A DNA stretch of 64,000 bases from Bradysia coprophila. Taxonomy: Eukaryota > Arthropoda > Insecta > Diptera > Sciaridae. The translations under genes were made by a program, and so were the position numbers. This document shows positions 27,973-38,375 of the stretch, one piece after another. The stretch spans positions 7,914,763 through 7,978,762 of the forward strand of contig NC_050737.1 of NCBI RefSeq assembly GCF_014529535.1, in the 5' to 3' direction. The notes beneath the pieces are model-generated. The model worked only from the letters and a program-made list of their open reading frames with translations. It made no database searches and was not told the DNA's origin. The first letter of the stretch is position 1. Each line of letters opens with the position of its first letter.

Positions 27973-28173
27973 TTGAATGCTTTTGTTTTTGAATCTCTAG
28001 GTTGTATGGGCCCAGAAACGAAGAAATTTATAGACAAATTGGGGTCATTAATGAAAGCAGCTTCAGGAGAATCGCGCTCCACAGATTACTTATTAGGAGG
28101 ATTTCTATTGTCTATTAAAGAGTGCTTGAAAAATTTAACTGACGAATACCATAAATCTCAAAACGTTTGTTAA
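27973..28173 (+). pseudogene. 3' remnant of a LINE-type retroelement ORF
   Basis: The peptide contains FESLGCMGPETKKFIDKLG and an SRSTDYLL stretch. It resembles in layout the peptide on the - strand at 57904-58173 (TFGPWCAEAVNFVGKL, then PRSKQYL), which is the extreme C-terminus of a reverse-transcriptase ORF. Only about 55 codons survive and nothing upstream is coding, so this is a 5'-truncated fragment. A still shorter relative with FESIGLIGPETV lies at about 38318-38365. Confidence 0.5.
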
Positions 28174-29369
28174 AAAGTTCAAGATCTTTATAAATTGAAA
28201 TAGCTGAAGTACCAAAATTGTTAGCATGACAGACCCGAAGGCAAAGCTATAAGACTCACACTTGGTACTGGTCTAAAATAACGTTGACAGTACTAAATTT
28301 CGGAAATTTGACAGCTGACTGTTTATAAACAAGTTAAATGCAACAGAAACAGTGTCGCTAATTAAATTAGAAATTTTAATGTGATATTCCGTGGGTGACT
28401 ATATGTAATAAAGAAGGAAATAATTGATTTTCGAATGAATAATAATTATCACCAAAGATACTGAGTGTAAGTTACTCGTTGAATCAAATAGTCGTGGCAT
28501 GTAGTGCCACATGAAGCCATGCATTGATTTTTTTTCCTTATTGATCTTTAAGTGTTTCTTGCAAAAACATTAAATACATTAAACAATAATGCAGCCAGCT
28601 CAACCCTTTTTTCAACCTTGTTTCCAAGGAGCCGAACCACTTGGTACACAATCTGACACTGCATATTACGATTATCCAATCCGCTAAAGTAGTGGCCACT
28701 TCTATGGTAAAAACCATACCAGCTTATATAATAATTCACGGTACACCAGGTTCAGGTACAGGTCGTTGTAATTTAGTTAGTTCATAGTTATAATTTTGAA
28801 TTCCCAGGAAAATGGTCTACCTCTCCAAGCGTCTTAACCACTTACGACTTGATCGACCTACAGTGTCTACGCTATGGACACCGAAACTTAGCTTCTACAC
28901 TAGATATTTATGCTGAGATGGATCCGGTCAGTAAAAACGGTTGTTAAGTGTACAAACAAGTCGGAGTCGAGATGGATGGTCTCTAACATAATATTCAATT
29001 GTAGGTCGTGAGCTTGTGTTCATCATGTCAACATATTCGAATTGCTGATTGTCATTGATTAGACCATCACTTTCCAAGAACATATCAATCACATCAAACA
29101 TTTGATAAACGACAGAAACTTAACGATTATTGTGCAGGTGGGTAGAGTCACCTTTACGAATTCGCTAAAAAAAGCCTTTTAGCATGTGTAAGGAAAATAA
29201 CAATTACCAAGCTGTTTGTGATAGGAACAGAACTGTTCATTCGGTGCCTTGTTGTAATAAATTTCTGAAAGCTAAACTTTTCAGAAATTTGCTAAGTAAA
29301 ATTTTGGCACAGTTCAGCAAATTCAGGAAATTAATTTCCTAAAATTATTTATTAGAGTTTAGAGTGTCT
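28174..29369. other. intergenic, no gene seen
   Basis: No supported coding region. Bases 29160-29215 include cgctaaaaaaagccttttag, resembling the end of the 10195-10687 element. Confidence 0.4.
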
Positions 29370-29770
29370 TGCCTCAGAAAAGTAATTGTTCCGCTGAAAC
29401 TTTGGAAGCCTTTGGGGGGAAAAACGCTGTGTTTATCTCGGGAAAAAGTTGGAAATTGCATTTTCACAAACAACACCATCGATATGCAATTTCCAACTTT
29501 TTCCTTGAAAATAGTAGTTTTCTTACCTCAGCTCACATTTCGGGAGCCTTTGCTATGAAAAACGCTGTGTTTATCTCGGGAAAAAAGTTGTAAATTTCAT
29601 TTTCACAAACAACACCATCGAAATGCAATTTCCAACTTTTGTTCACTCGTTGAACAAAAAACTAATTCACAAAGCAGGCTAGAAAAGAGTAGTTCTCTTA
29701 CCTCAGCTCAAATTTAGGGAGCCCTTGCTATGAAAAACGTTGTGTTGACATCGGGAAAAAGTCGAAAAAG
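29370..29770. repeat. three direct copies of a ~150-bp unit
   Basis: The unit contains cctcag, gggagcc, tgaaaaacgctgtgtttat, ctcgggaaaaa and caaacaacaccatcga. Copies begin near 29370, 29525 and 29700. Each unit also carries a small inverted pair (aaagttggaaattgcat / atgcaatttccaacttt). Open frames in two phases run through it because the unit lacks stops; I do not call a gene. Confidence 0.7.
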
Positions 29771-30272
29771 TTCCAACTTTTTTCCCACCGTGAACTATTT
29801 TAATTCAACTATAATAGCTTTTCTGTAGAATTTGAAAGGTTACTTTTCAGCATAAATGTTAGAATTTCTGAACGTTCGAGCCCTATGTCCTTTGTACAAA
29901 AACGTTACTACAAGCCATATACAAATCGTCTCGATTGATACATTTTCGAAAAAAATGTTATTAGAACTTAGCCAAAATAAAATAAACTAGGAAACTAGCA
30001 GATGCGAAGTCGAAATATTTGGCAAAATAAAAAGAAATTTTGATCTATTCCGATTTTATTTACAAATTTATAAAAGCTCATCAAAAGTACAAAAAAAAAC
30101 TAGGAGACCATCGCTAGCCTTTAAAAAATGCCATGTTTCCCCTTTTTTATCTTTTTAAATGGAATAGCTTGATATTTTTGGACAAATAAGTTTTTAGTGT
30201 ACTCAGATACCATCAACAACGAATGCAATCTTTCGAGAGCTTATCAAGGAAAACCCTCGATTGTGCATAAGT
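29771..30272. other. spacer, no gene seen
   Basis: No supported gene. Confidence 0.4.
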
Positions 30273-30783
30273 TGTTGCATAAATAGCTAGTTTAGGTTAA
30301 GTTATAATAGGCTGTAATATTTCGATAGAAAGAACCCTTTTCTTTTAGAACGAGAGCATGTGGACATATCAGCTATTCATAGTGTTTGAAACTCATGCCA
30401 CGTGAACTCCTGCACTAAAATTATCTTTGGTATTTATTCGATTTTCTTCATTGCATCTTCATTGACATGACGTCTTGCCAACCTCGGCTTCGCCACTGAT
30501 TAGCAATCTGTCATCTAGTGCGATAATATACCCATATACGATTCTTATTACATAAATAGCTATTAGTGTAGCTTGACAAAAGTGTAATGTTTCTTCTAAT
30601 TTTAAAAGTCTCAAACTTAGTCAAGCATTATTCCAGTCAAAACCATTTTGGATTTTGTGTTTCTTAGCAGGAAAATTTTATTGGTAATTTTGTGGCCATC
30701 TGCACTGTGTTTAATTGCTGGGAACAATACCCATATCTTACCTAGTTTCCATTCCCCAGTCCCCAGTCAATGTAAAATGTTTA
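30273..30783. repeat. duplicated segment, short copy
   Basis: Second copy of the segment at 26095-27269, lacking the 674-bp central block of the first copy. Confidence 0.8.
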
Positions 30784-31700
30784 ATATTCAATAAAAGCAC
30801 TCGATTATCGCTCTCGAAAGAACTCAGAGTGGATTTTTTTCAGCGAGTTCAAATCGGAGAAGAATTTTGATTGGTCGAATATTTCGTGAAGTGACTCTAA
30901 ACAACTGCCTTCATATTCCCTGAACAATAGTGGAAAATTTTCGTTGGAGATATCCGAGAGATTTAGGAAGGCAAGAATCAATAATTAATTTAAATGACTC
31001 AGTTTAAGTTAGGAATGCTCAGCGTACTCATTTTTGTGAATTAAAATTTAATTCCTAATTCTTCACAAATAACGATATCTGATGACAGTGTACAGGGAAC
31101 TTTAGAGAATAGAGACGTAGATTGTTATATTGAGCTCTGGAAGTGAATAGATGTGCAATCTGTTGATGGTACAAAATTAAATGTTTATTTTACCTGCTAA
31201 ATAAATAGATTCCAGGCAATCTGCCGATGGTACAAATAAATGCATTCAAAAATTCACTCAACGAAAATATGAGGACTTCGAAAAAAGTCCTTTGGATTCC
31301 TGTAAATACCTACCAAAATTTTGAGCTAAAAACATCTCGGAGAAAACATACGCACTAACAAAGTTAAGACTCTTCTCTTACCCAATCTTTATCACGTTGA
31401 GTGAATTGTGATACATACCTTGACAACAGGACCAACGAGTATTTTGACAGAATTGCAATATAAACGCAAACGAATTTCGATGTAACCACTTTTGTGATCA
31501 ACTATGCCACAACCTGTTCTATCAGAATCTTGATAACAAACTTCGGTAATCAATATGATATCATACTTGTTCTTGCACTATAACATTTCACACATATATG
31601 CAAACTGATGTATCAATGATTTAATAGTGTCGTTAATAATATTGAATTTCTATGGCGCTGCATTTATTAATGGGTGAAACCAGTTAACAGCGATAATATC
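30784..31700. other. intergenic upstream of the cysteine-rich gene
   Basis: No gene. A short repeat occurs at about 31158-31235 (caatctg(t/c)(t/c)gatggtacaaa twice). Confidence 0.4.
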
Positions 31701-31710
31701 ACGGTTCCAG

Positions 31711-31746
31711 CTATATATACACTCTATGCGATAAACGATTTTGTTC
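31711..31746 (+). promoter_or_regulatory. TATA-box promoter of the cysteine-rich gene
   Basis: ctatatatac at 31711-31720 is a good TATA box, with a TCACA initiator-like site about 30 bp downstream near 31745. The coding start is at 31927. A GATA-type site (cgataatatc) is just upstream at about 31691. Start position inferred only. Confidence 0.5.
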
Positions 31747-31926
31747 ACATCTTTTTCGGACGGCAGGAAAAGAACTGATTAAGACATTAAGATAATTCGA
31801 ATTAAATCATCGAGCGTACAAAATTGACTTCGTCTAAAGTTCTTAATTTTATCATTTTTTTCTTTGTTGATCTGTAAAAGTGTCGATTTTTTGAAAAAGC
31901 AATTTAGACACAAATCGTAATTCAAA

Positions 31927-33052
31927 ATGAAATTATTTGTTTTAACGCTGCTAGTTGCTGGTTTGCCAATTTGTAATTCTTTAACAATTTTTAAGAAATT
32001 AACTATTTCCTTATAGGCTCAATTGCCACGCACGGAGACGCTCGTGAATTCGGTAGAGAACAAAGACATAGGCTTAGACGATCAACTGACAGTGGAGGTG
32101 AGAATGTTGGCAAGATTTACTTTACGATATAGTGGTCGTGATTTTATAAAAAAAAGTTGAAAACACTAAGGTGTGTCGATTTAAGTATTTTTTTTTAATC
32201 AGTGATTTTAACCTACCGCAATTCACCATCAGCAATAGTCCATTACATCCGTGTTTCCAGATTTTTATTTTGGCGAGAGGAAGGGTTGTAATCCCTCCAG
32301 GCAAAATAAAAATCTCCAAACTAGGACTTAATGTACTTGCGAAGCCATGCAAAAATGAAAATTAACGCGAGAGTCAATGGTGTGGTGTGCCCTTGCGAAA
32401 ATTTCATTTTCGCAGGATGCTGTAAGGAAAAGTTGCATTTTCTTAAAATTTTCAATTTTACCGATGTATATGGCAATAAAACTGAGATTTGACATGTTTT
32501 CTGTTTGGGAGGTTGTTTTGGTTTTTAAATGATTCCACACAAAATTTCATTAACAAATAAAAACCTTGAATTTTTATTTAATATTGTACCTCCCTAGGGA
32601 AAACTGTTTACCTCGCTTGTAAGGTAAAGCCATACACTGCACTCATATAGTAATATACTATTATTCATTTCCTACAGAATCATCGACATTGTCACTGAGT
32701 ACACCATCACCGGCAACAACTACTGCATCATCCACCCAAGGTTTCGTATTTAATATAAAGATTGAAGTTTTATTTCAATGTTGCTACTATTCACTCCGTA
32801 ATTGTAGATCCTTTAGCTGGATGCGAATCATGTCTCAACTCTAAATTGACTGTAGGAAACACATTTGCAGGCCATTGCTTTCCAAATCCAGCACAAGGCG
32901 AATGCCATTGTCTATGTGCTGACGTATTTTGCAAAGATGGAGAAACCATAGATAGAACCACTTGCGTTAATGGTGGATCGATAAGCGACTGTAAATGCAC
33001 TGGTACATCTGTTTTTGTTACAACATCTACAGCGACACCAACGGATGTTTAA
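31927..33052 (+). CDS. secreted cysteine-rich proprotein, unknown function
   Basis: Four exons: 31927-31972, 32017-32097, 32678-32740, 32808-33052. All three introns are phase 1 and GT-AG; product 144 aa. Residues 1-19 form a signal peptide (MKLFVLTLLVAGLPICSIA). Residues 20-37 are a basic pro-region ending RHRLRR, a furin-type RxxR site. Residues 38-63 are a Ser/Thr/Pro linker likely to be O-glycosylated. Residues 64-130 hold ten cysteines (69, 72, 87, 96, 98, 100, 105, 116, 125, 127), enough for five disulfides, and a Thr-rich tail follows. The uniform phase-1 introns separate signal/pro/linker/Cys modules, as in exon-shuffled secreted proteins. aataaa lies at 33290. I do not recognise the Cys pattern; a mature extracellular peptide or chitin/mucin-associated protein is possible. 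Confidence 0.75.
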
Positions 33053-33339
33053 TAGAAAAAAATAAGTCAGTTGAGATTCACATGATTAAAAAAGGGTGCA
33101 AAAGCTGAACAATTCGATGTTTATCGTTTAATGAACATTCTCAAATTTAATTGGTTTTTAATTTGTCTCACAGTATGTTACATAAAGTAAGTACTGCAAC
33201 TCATTGATCTCTTGATCGTAGTTCAATTTTAGAATTAGTTACAGTCCATTGTGTCAAACAAGGGCCAGGACCAAATAGCGATTCGGATTAATAAAATAAA
33301 GACAGAATAAATTCAAATCAATCCTTAATAACATACACC

Positions 33340-34143
33340 GGTTGCGAGATGTATTTTCCTTTACGGTACCCAAGAAAGAATCGATTTATGGTCGTTATAT
33401 TGCTCCGCAGTGCTAAGTATTTTCGTAAGATCTCAATTAAATTAACATTGTCAACATCTCCTTCATATCACGTATTGTCGATCTACGTATGTCTTCAACG
33501 ACAATAATATCGCCCAAATCCTGTACGTGACATAAATTGCGTCGTTGACCGTCAGGTTGGTTAACTCACAACGCCTACATGCACCAGCGACTGATTAAGG
33601 CAGTCTGAAAAAAAAATAACAACAAAGAAATGCATCAGAACAGAGGAAATATGTCATCACAATGAGTGTCGCATTACCTTCTTTAACAGGATATTTTCGT
33701 CATCTCCTTTGCGAAAGAATCGATCGATATCGTCTCCGTAGAATGTCTTCGATTTTTTCGGCTTGTATCCTTTGCTGAATGTTGAAATATCACGTTCGTT
33801 CAAGTGATCATCATTCTTAGCTTCGAGCGATTTAAATTTAGTGACGGTGGAGGCCGTTGAGTGGCCTAAGAACTTGGACTTAGAAATTTAGTGAATAATT
33901 TAATGAAGATGTGAATGAAAATGTAGTGTCTGCCATACGATTAATAATCAGCTTCGAGTATACGAATCAAAAAGTATTGGGATTGGTAATGCTCTGATTT
34001 GAGCTGGAAGTATGCCAGCATGACTTTTTCGTTGGTCGTTTTGCATTTTTTGCTCCACACCGTTTTGTAAACGTTTTGTATGCGGTCTCGTAAGCACGGG
34101 CATTTATCAGATTTTTATTTTCAAAATCGTCAGAATCACTCAT
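33340..34143 (-). pseudogene. decayed tyrosine-recombinase (Crypton-like) element gene
   Basis: Reading the - strand from an ATG at 34143, pieces of one protein appear in order with frame changes: MSDSDDFENKNLINARAYE and KTF; then VMLAYFQLKSEHYQSQYFL and IRILEAD; then STASTVTKFKSLEAKND, FSKGYKPKKSKTFYGDD and DRFFRKGDDEN; then, past a 73-nt GT-AG intron-like gap (33677-33605), GACRRCELTNLTVNDAIYV; then VQDLGDIIVVEDI and FFLGYRKGKYISQPV. The GACRRxEL block looks like the tyrosine-recombinase box with the first catalytic Arg. From memory of insect genomes, this layout matches Crypton-type recombinase proteins. Several frameshifts and stops plus loss of the C-terminus make it non-functional. Confidence 0.6.
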
Positions 34144-35132
34144 TATTTTAAATTTTCAACGTGACTAGTAGCAGTTGTATTCGAAATGACAGCACAATAA
34201 TAAAATTCAAAATTGGTGGCCCCCTTGACTGATCAGACATTTGGTGTGTAGTTTCACCGCACTTCAAGCAAAAGCATAGCACAGTGCGTTGGTAAAAGTC
34301 CTTATTGTGGTCAGCTGCGGAATGTATTCTATTTTACATGAAAATATTTTTACATTGTCTTAAAGTTGTGTTTCACACTGTCAAAATGTGAAATTTTTCG
34401 TATTGGTGAATTTGTGAAAATTTTTCAAATCCTTCCGGTAAGTGGCCAACGTACAAAATATGATCATAATATGCTTGTAAACACTTGATACAGTGCCGCA
34501 CTGGCCATACTGGACACCCGAAGTAGAGATGAATTTTTATACGACAAAATTGAATTAGTTGACTTTTTTCAAATTTTGTAGGCCCTAAACGAAATTTACC
34601 GAAGCGGAAGTTAGTAGTTACTCCAACCCTGCCTTATAAATGTCTAATTCGTCAGAAAAATTAAACTAGACGCTAAGAATATTGGAATTCTAGAGAATTT
34701 TTGTGTTAGTCAAAATTGAAGCTCAACGAAAGTCGTGGCGCGGTAGGTTTATGGTGTCATGGATAGTAGAGGTCCAACGACACCCATATCTTCCGAGTCT
34801 ATCATTGTAGTTTTTTTTTAAACACTCCAAAAGTTGGAATTTTTTCCCCTAAAATAGCTACTGCACCACATACACGAAAAATTCCGAAATCTTTTAAAGG
34901 CCAACACATGCGTCCTCAACACCTCTGCCAACCACCATAATTTCTGATAAATGCCTCACTTATTGTTGGTGATATGCAACAGAAACTATTTTGGTTACCC
35001 TAGTGCAGACCATTTTTTCATGATTTCTGGCGTGAAAACATAATTATCTGTCTAGAACGATAATCTCGAGCTTATCCCTCTAGGGAGTTTTTGTTTATCT
35101 CGATATATCTGTTCTCGACAGATAAAATATGA
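34144..35132. other. intergenic, no gene seen
   Basis: No supported coding region or strong repeat. Confidence 0.45.
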
Positions 35133-35245
35133 TATGCACCTATTGCCAGACTGTTATTTTGACGTGTAGGCATTATGACCCACGTCTTCGGCTAGGGCAA
35201 TAATGTCCTACACGTCAAAATACCAATCTTGGCAACAGGTGCATA
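35133..35245. mobile_element. 113-bp foldback element
   Basis: The left arm (tatgcacctattgccag, then ttattttgacgtgtaggca) pairs with the right arm (tcctacacgtcaaaata, then ttggcaacaggtgca). The centre is cccacgtcttcggctaggg. Confidence 0.75.
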
Positions 35246-35779
35246 ATATATATTACTTCGAGGATTTTTTTTGTTGCAAATGACTCAGGAGGGTCCACTG
35301 ATTCAATTACTGTATGCCCTACAAAAATCGCCGATGGCTTGTTTTTAAGTTGTTCGAAGTTTTGGTAAATTGACTCTTAAGGAACATTCAAAGAGGAACG
35401 GGACATTAAAATTTTGAAATATTCATATGGCTTTATTCCGCGTGCTTTCTTAGAACGTAAGTGACGTTACACATGCATTCTTACATTCTTTCCGCACAAA
35501 CGTTCTTCGTGTGTAACAATCTACCCTATATTACATCGATGATTGTATGTAATTAATATAATCGCAATATTTCTTTGCGTGTATATTGATTGAGAAAAAA
35601 AACCGAAATAAATTTTGAAAATAACATAATTTGTTAAATTTGACAGCAAGTTTGATAAACTGCTGCATTTCACCTATCACAGAAACAACAAAGTTTTTTA
35701 AATTTTGATAAGAATTATCGTTGTTGCAGTTCATTTAAATAAGTAAAATACAGCAGTCGCAGGCGGTACGATAATATTG
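35246..35779. other. spacer, no gene seen
   Basis: No gene supported. Confidence 0.4.
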
Positions 35780-35998
35780 ATCCCACAAAAACCTCAAAGA
35801 TTAAAAAGTGACGCTAGTGTAGTAAAATTAAACTTCCAAAACATTTGATATCGGTATTGGCGACGCATTCTGTGCCTCAACGTAATCAATTTTCACCAGA
35901 GGCGCAGAATGCGTCACCAAAACCGATATCAAATGTTTTGGAAGTTTAATTTTTACAACACTAGCATCACTTTTTAATCTTTGAGGTTTTTGTGGGAT
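35780..35998. mobile_element. 219-bp near-perfect palindromic element
   Basis: Left arm from 35780 (atcccacaaaaacctcaaag) is matched base for base by the right arm ending at 35998 (ctttgaggtttttgtgggat). Arms are about 100 bp with few mismatches around a ~20-bp loop (aacgtaatcaattttcac). Confidence 0.8.
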
Positions 35999-36289
35999 AT
36001 CAGTTGTTTTGGAAGTTTTGGGTAATACATAGAGTTAAGCAAGCTCTACAAGTGACAATTTATCCCAAGTCTACATACCGTACAATTACAGTGGGCTTTT
36101 TTTGGTTCGGAACATTTTGAGACATTTTCGAATTTTAACAGTCATCGATGTTCCCAGTCAATTAAGTTGTTTCCACTTATGATATTTTGCGCCAAGTTAT
36201 CATAGACTGGAAATCACTTAATTCACTGGGTGCGTCGATGGACATTAAAACTCTGATAAATGATCTAGAACTGTGTTTTCTTAAGTTGA

Positions 36290-37230
36290 ACATGTAGTAT
36301 CGCCGAAAATATTTCAAAAATATGAAATTTCAATATAACCGCCGTATTCTTGAAATATCGATAAAAGTTTACCGTCAACGAAACTGTACAAGTGACACTT
36401 TATCCCAACTCTCTACATTCCGTATAGCCGGAAATATCTCAAAAATACGAAATTTCAAGATGGCCGCCGTATTCTTGAAATGTCGATAAAAGTTTACCGT
36501 CAACGAAACTGTAAAGCGACACTTTATACCAACTCTCTACATATCTCAGAAATACGAAATTTCAAGATGGCCGCAATTTTCTTGAAATCTAGAAAAAAAA
36601 AGTTTTTTGCAATCGAAACTGTACAAACGATACTTTATCCCAATACCGTTTAGCCGAAAATATCTCAAAAATACGAAATTTCAAGATGTCCGCCATTTTC
36701 TGGAAATATCGATAAAAGTTTTCCACCAACGAAACTGTACAAACGAAACTTTATCCCAACTCTCTACATGCTGTATAGCCGAAAATAACTCAGAAATACA
36801 AAATTTCAAGATGGCCGCAATTTTCTTGAAATCTAGAAAAAAAAGTTTTTCGCAATCGAAACTGTACAAACGATACTTTATCCCAACTCTCTACATACCG
36901 TTTAGCCGAAAATATCTCAAAAATACGAAATTTCAAGATGGCCGCCATTTTCTGGAAATATCGATAAAGTTTTCCACCAACGAAACTGTACAAACGACAC
37001 TTTATCCCAACTCTCTACATGCCGTATAGCCGGAAATATCTCAGAAATACGAAATTTCAAGATGGCCGCAATTTTCTTGAAATCTAGAAAAAAAAGTTTT
37101 TCGCAATCGAAACTGTACAAACAATACTTTATCCCAACTCTCTACATACCGTATAGCCGAAAATATCTCAAAAATACGAAATTTTGCCGCTATTTTCTTG
37201 AAATGCCGGAAAAAGTTATCCCTCAACGAA
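36290..37230. repeat. tandem array, unit about 120 bp, seven to eight copies
   Basis: Each unit holds ctctacataccgt, agccgaaaatatctcaaaaa, tacgaaatttcaagatggcc, gcc/gcaattttcttgaaat, gaaactgtacaaacgatact and ttatcccaa. Two unit types alternate: one with catcgataaaagttttcc-like ends, the other with tctagaaaaaaaaagttttt, giving a ~245-bp higher-order period in the second half. Long open frames on both strands (for example 36607-37029) follow the repeat and are not genes. Confidence 0.85.
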
Positions 37231-38300
37231 ACTCTATGATTACCAATTTACTGCAACTATGTATGTGCCATATAGGCCATATACAATAAATACAAAAAAT
37301 TCAAAGAATTTCCAAGATTTCCAAGAATTGCTGCTTTCCACCATTTTGTTGGACATTCTAACCCTGAAACAAATTCCACATTGAAACCTGAAACCTGAAA
37401 TTCCAAAATGATCCAAAAATTTTGCGAACAAACAAATTTTTCAAATTCATAATTTCGCGCACATTTTATATGAAGCACGGCAACACTGATCTACTACACA
37501 ATCGTTATAATAGAAATGTAGCTGTCATATTTTTGTCATATGAATGAAATAATGGCTTCCATATAAGTGTGTTTTTTGGAAATGTTCGTGAAAATGTTTT
37601 AATTAAATTTACAGAAATTAAGTAAAAAACTTCAATAAAATTTATTGATTTGCCGGTGAAAAAGTGTTAAGATTGAATTAATATAAGTTTTAGCAAAAGT
37701 GGCTGCGCAGTTTTCGTAAACAAATGTAGTGGTTCGATACGTATATCAAACCCACATGAAACATTTCTATTAACTCGAATATGGAGACTGTGCTGAAAAT
37801 GTGTGAAGATGCTTCATTTCAAGTGGTGTTTTCTCCGGATGTAAACCACCGTTTTTAATGATCTAAAGCTCGTTGAACTCGTATTGACGAGCACTTTCGT
37901 TTGAACATAATTTTTTTTTTGATTTGGTTCAGTATGGAAAAGTTAAAATGTTCGCCTATATAGGTTCCTTAGTCTCCCGTTGGTTGTTTTCTTTTTTAGG
38001 GAGTCGACTAGCGTCACAAACCTCCGCTATCGCTTCGGTAAATGATAGGTATCTCTTTTCCAGCTAGCAACATATGTCTGGGAAGTTTAAAGAAAAGACT
38101 CAACGTGAAGCATTTCACTGAAGTTCGTTGACTTTTTTTTTATCTGATAAAAATAGCAGAGGCGTAATTAGAAGAGGTTAGTTCCTCTAGCACTTACTCA
38201 CACATTATGATATGATTCTATTTAGAAAGGCGAGTTCCTCCTGAAACATAAAAACTGAATATTCTTTCACGACATTAGTCGATTGTGCAAGTAGAATGTC
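37231..38300. other. intergenic, no gene seen
   Basis: No supported gene. Confidence 0.45.
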
Positions 38301-38375
38301 GCATTACTTAAGACCACTAGCGTTTGAATCTATTGGATTAATTGGTCCGGAAACTGTGATATTTTAATTCAGTCA
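38301..38375 (+). pseudogene. very short retroelement C-terminal fragment
   Basis: The frame reading HYLRPLAFESIGLIGPETVIF then stop resembles FESLGCMGPETKKF at 27988. Too short for certainty. Confidence 0.3.

Noticed and set aside
36607..37029. 140-codon open frame
   Set aside because: Produced by the 120-bp tandem repeat; the peptide simply repeats with the unit, and both strands are open.
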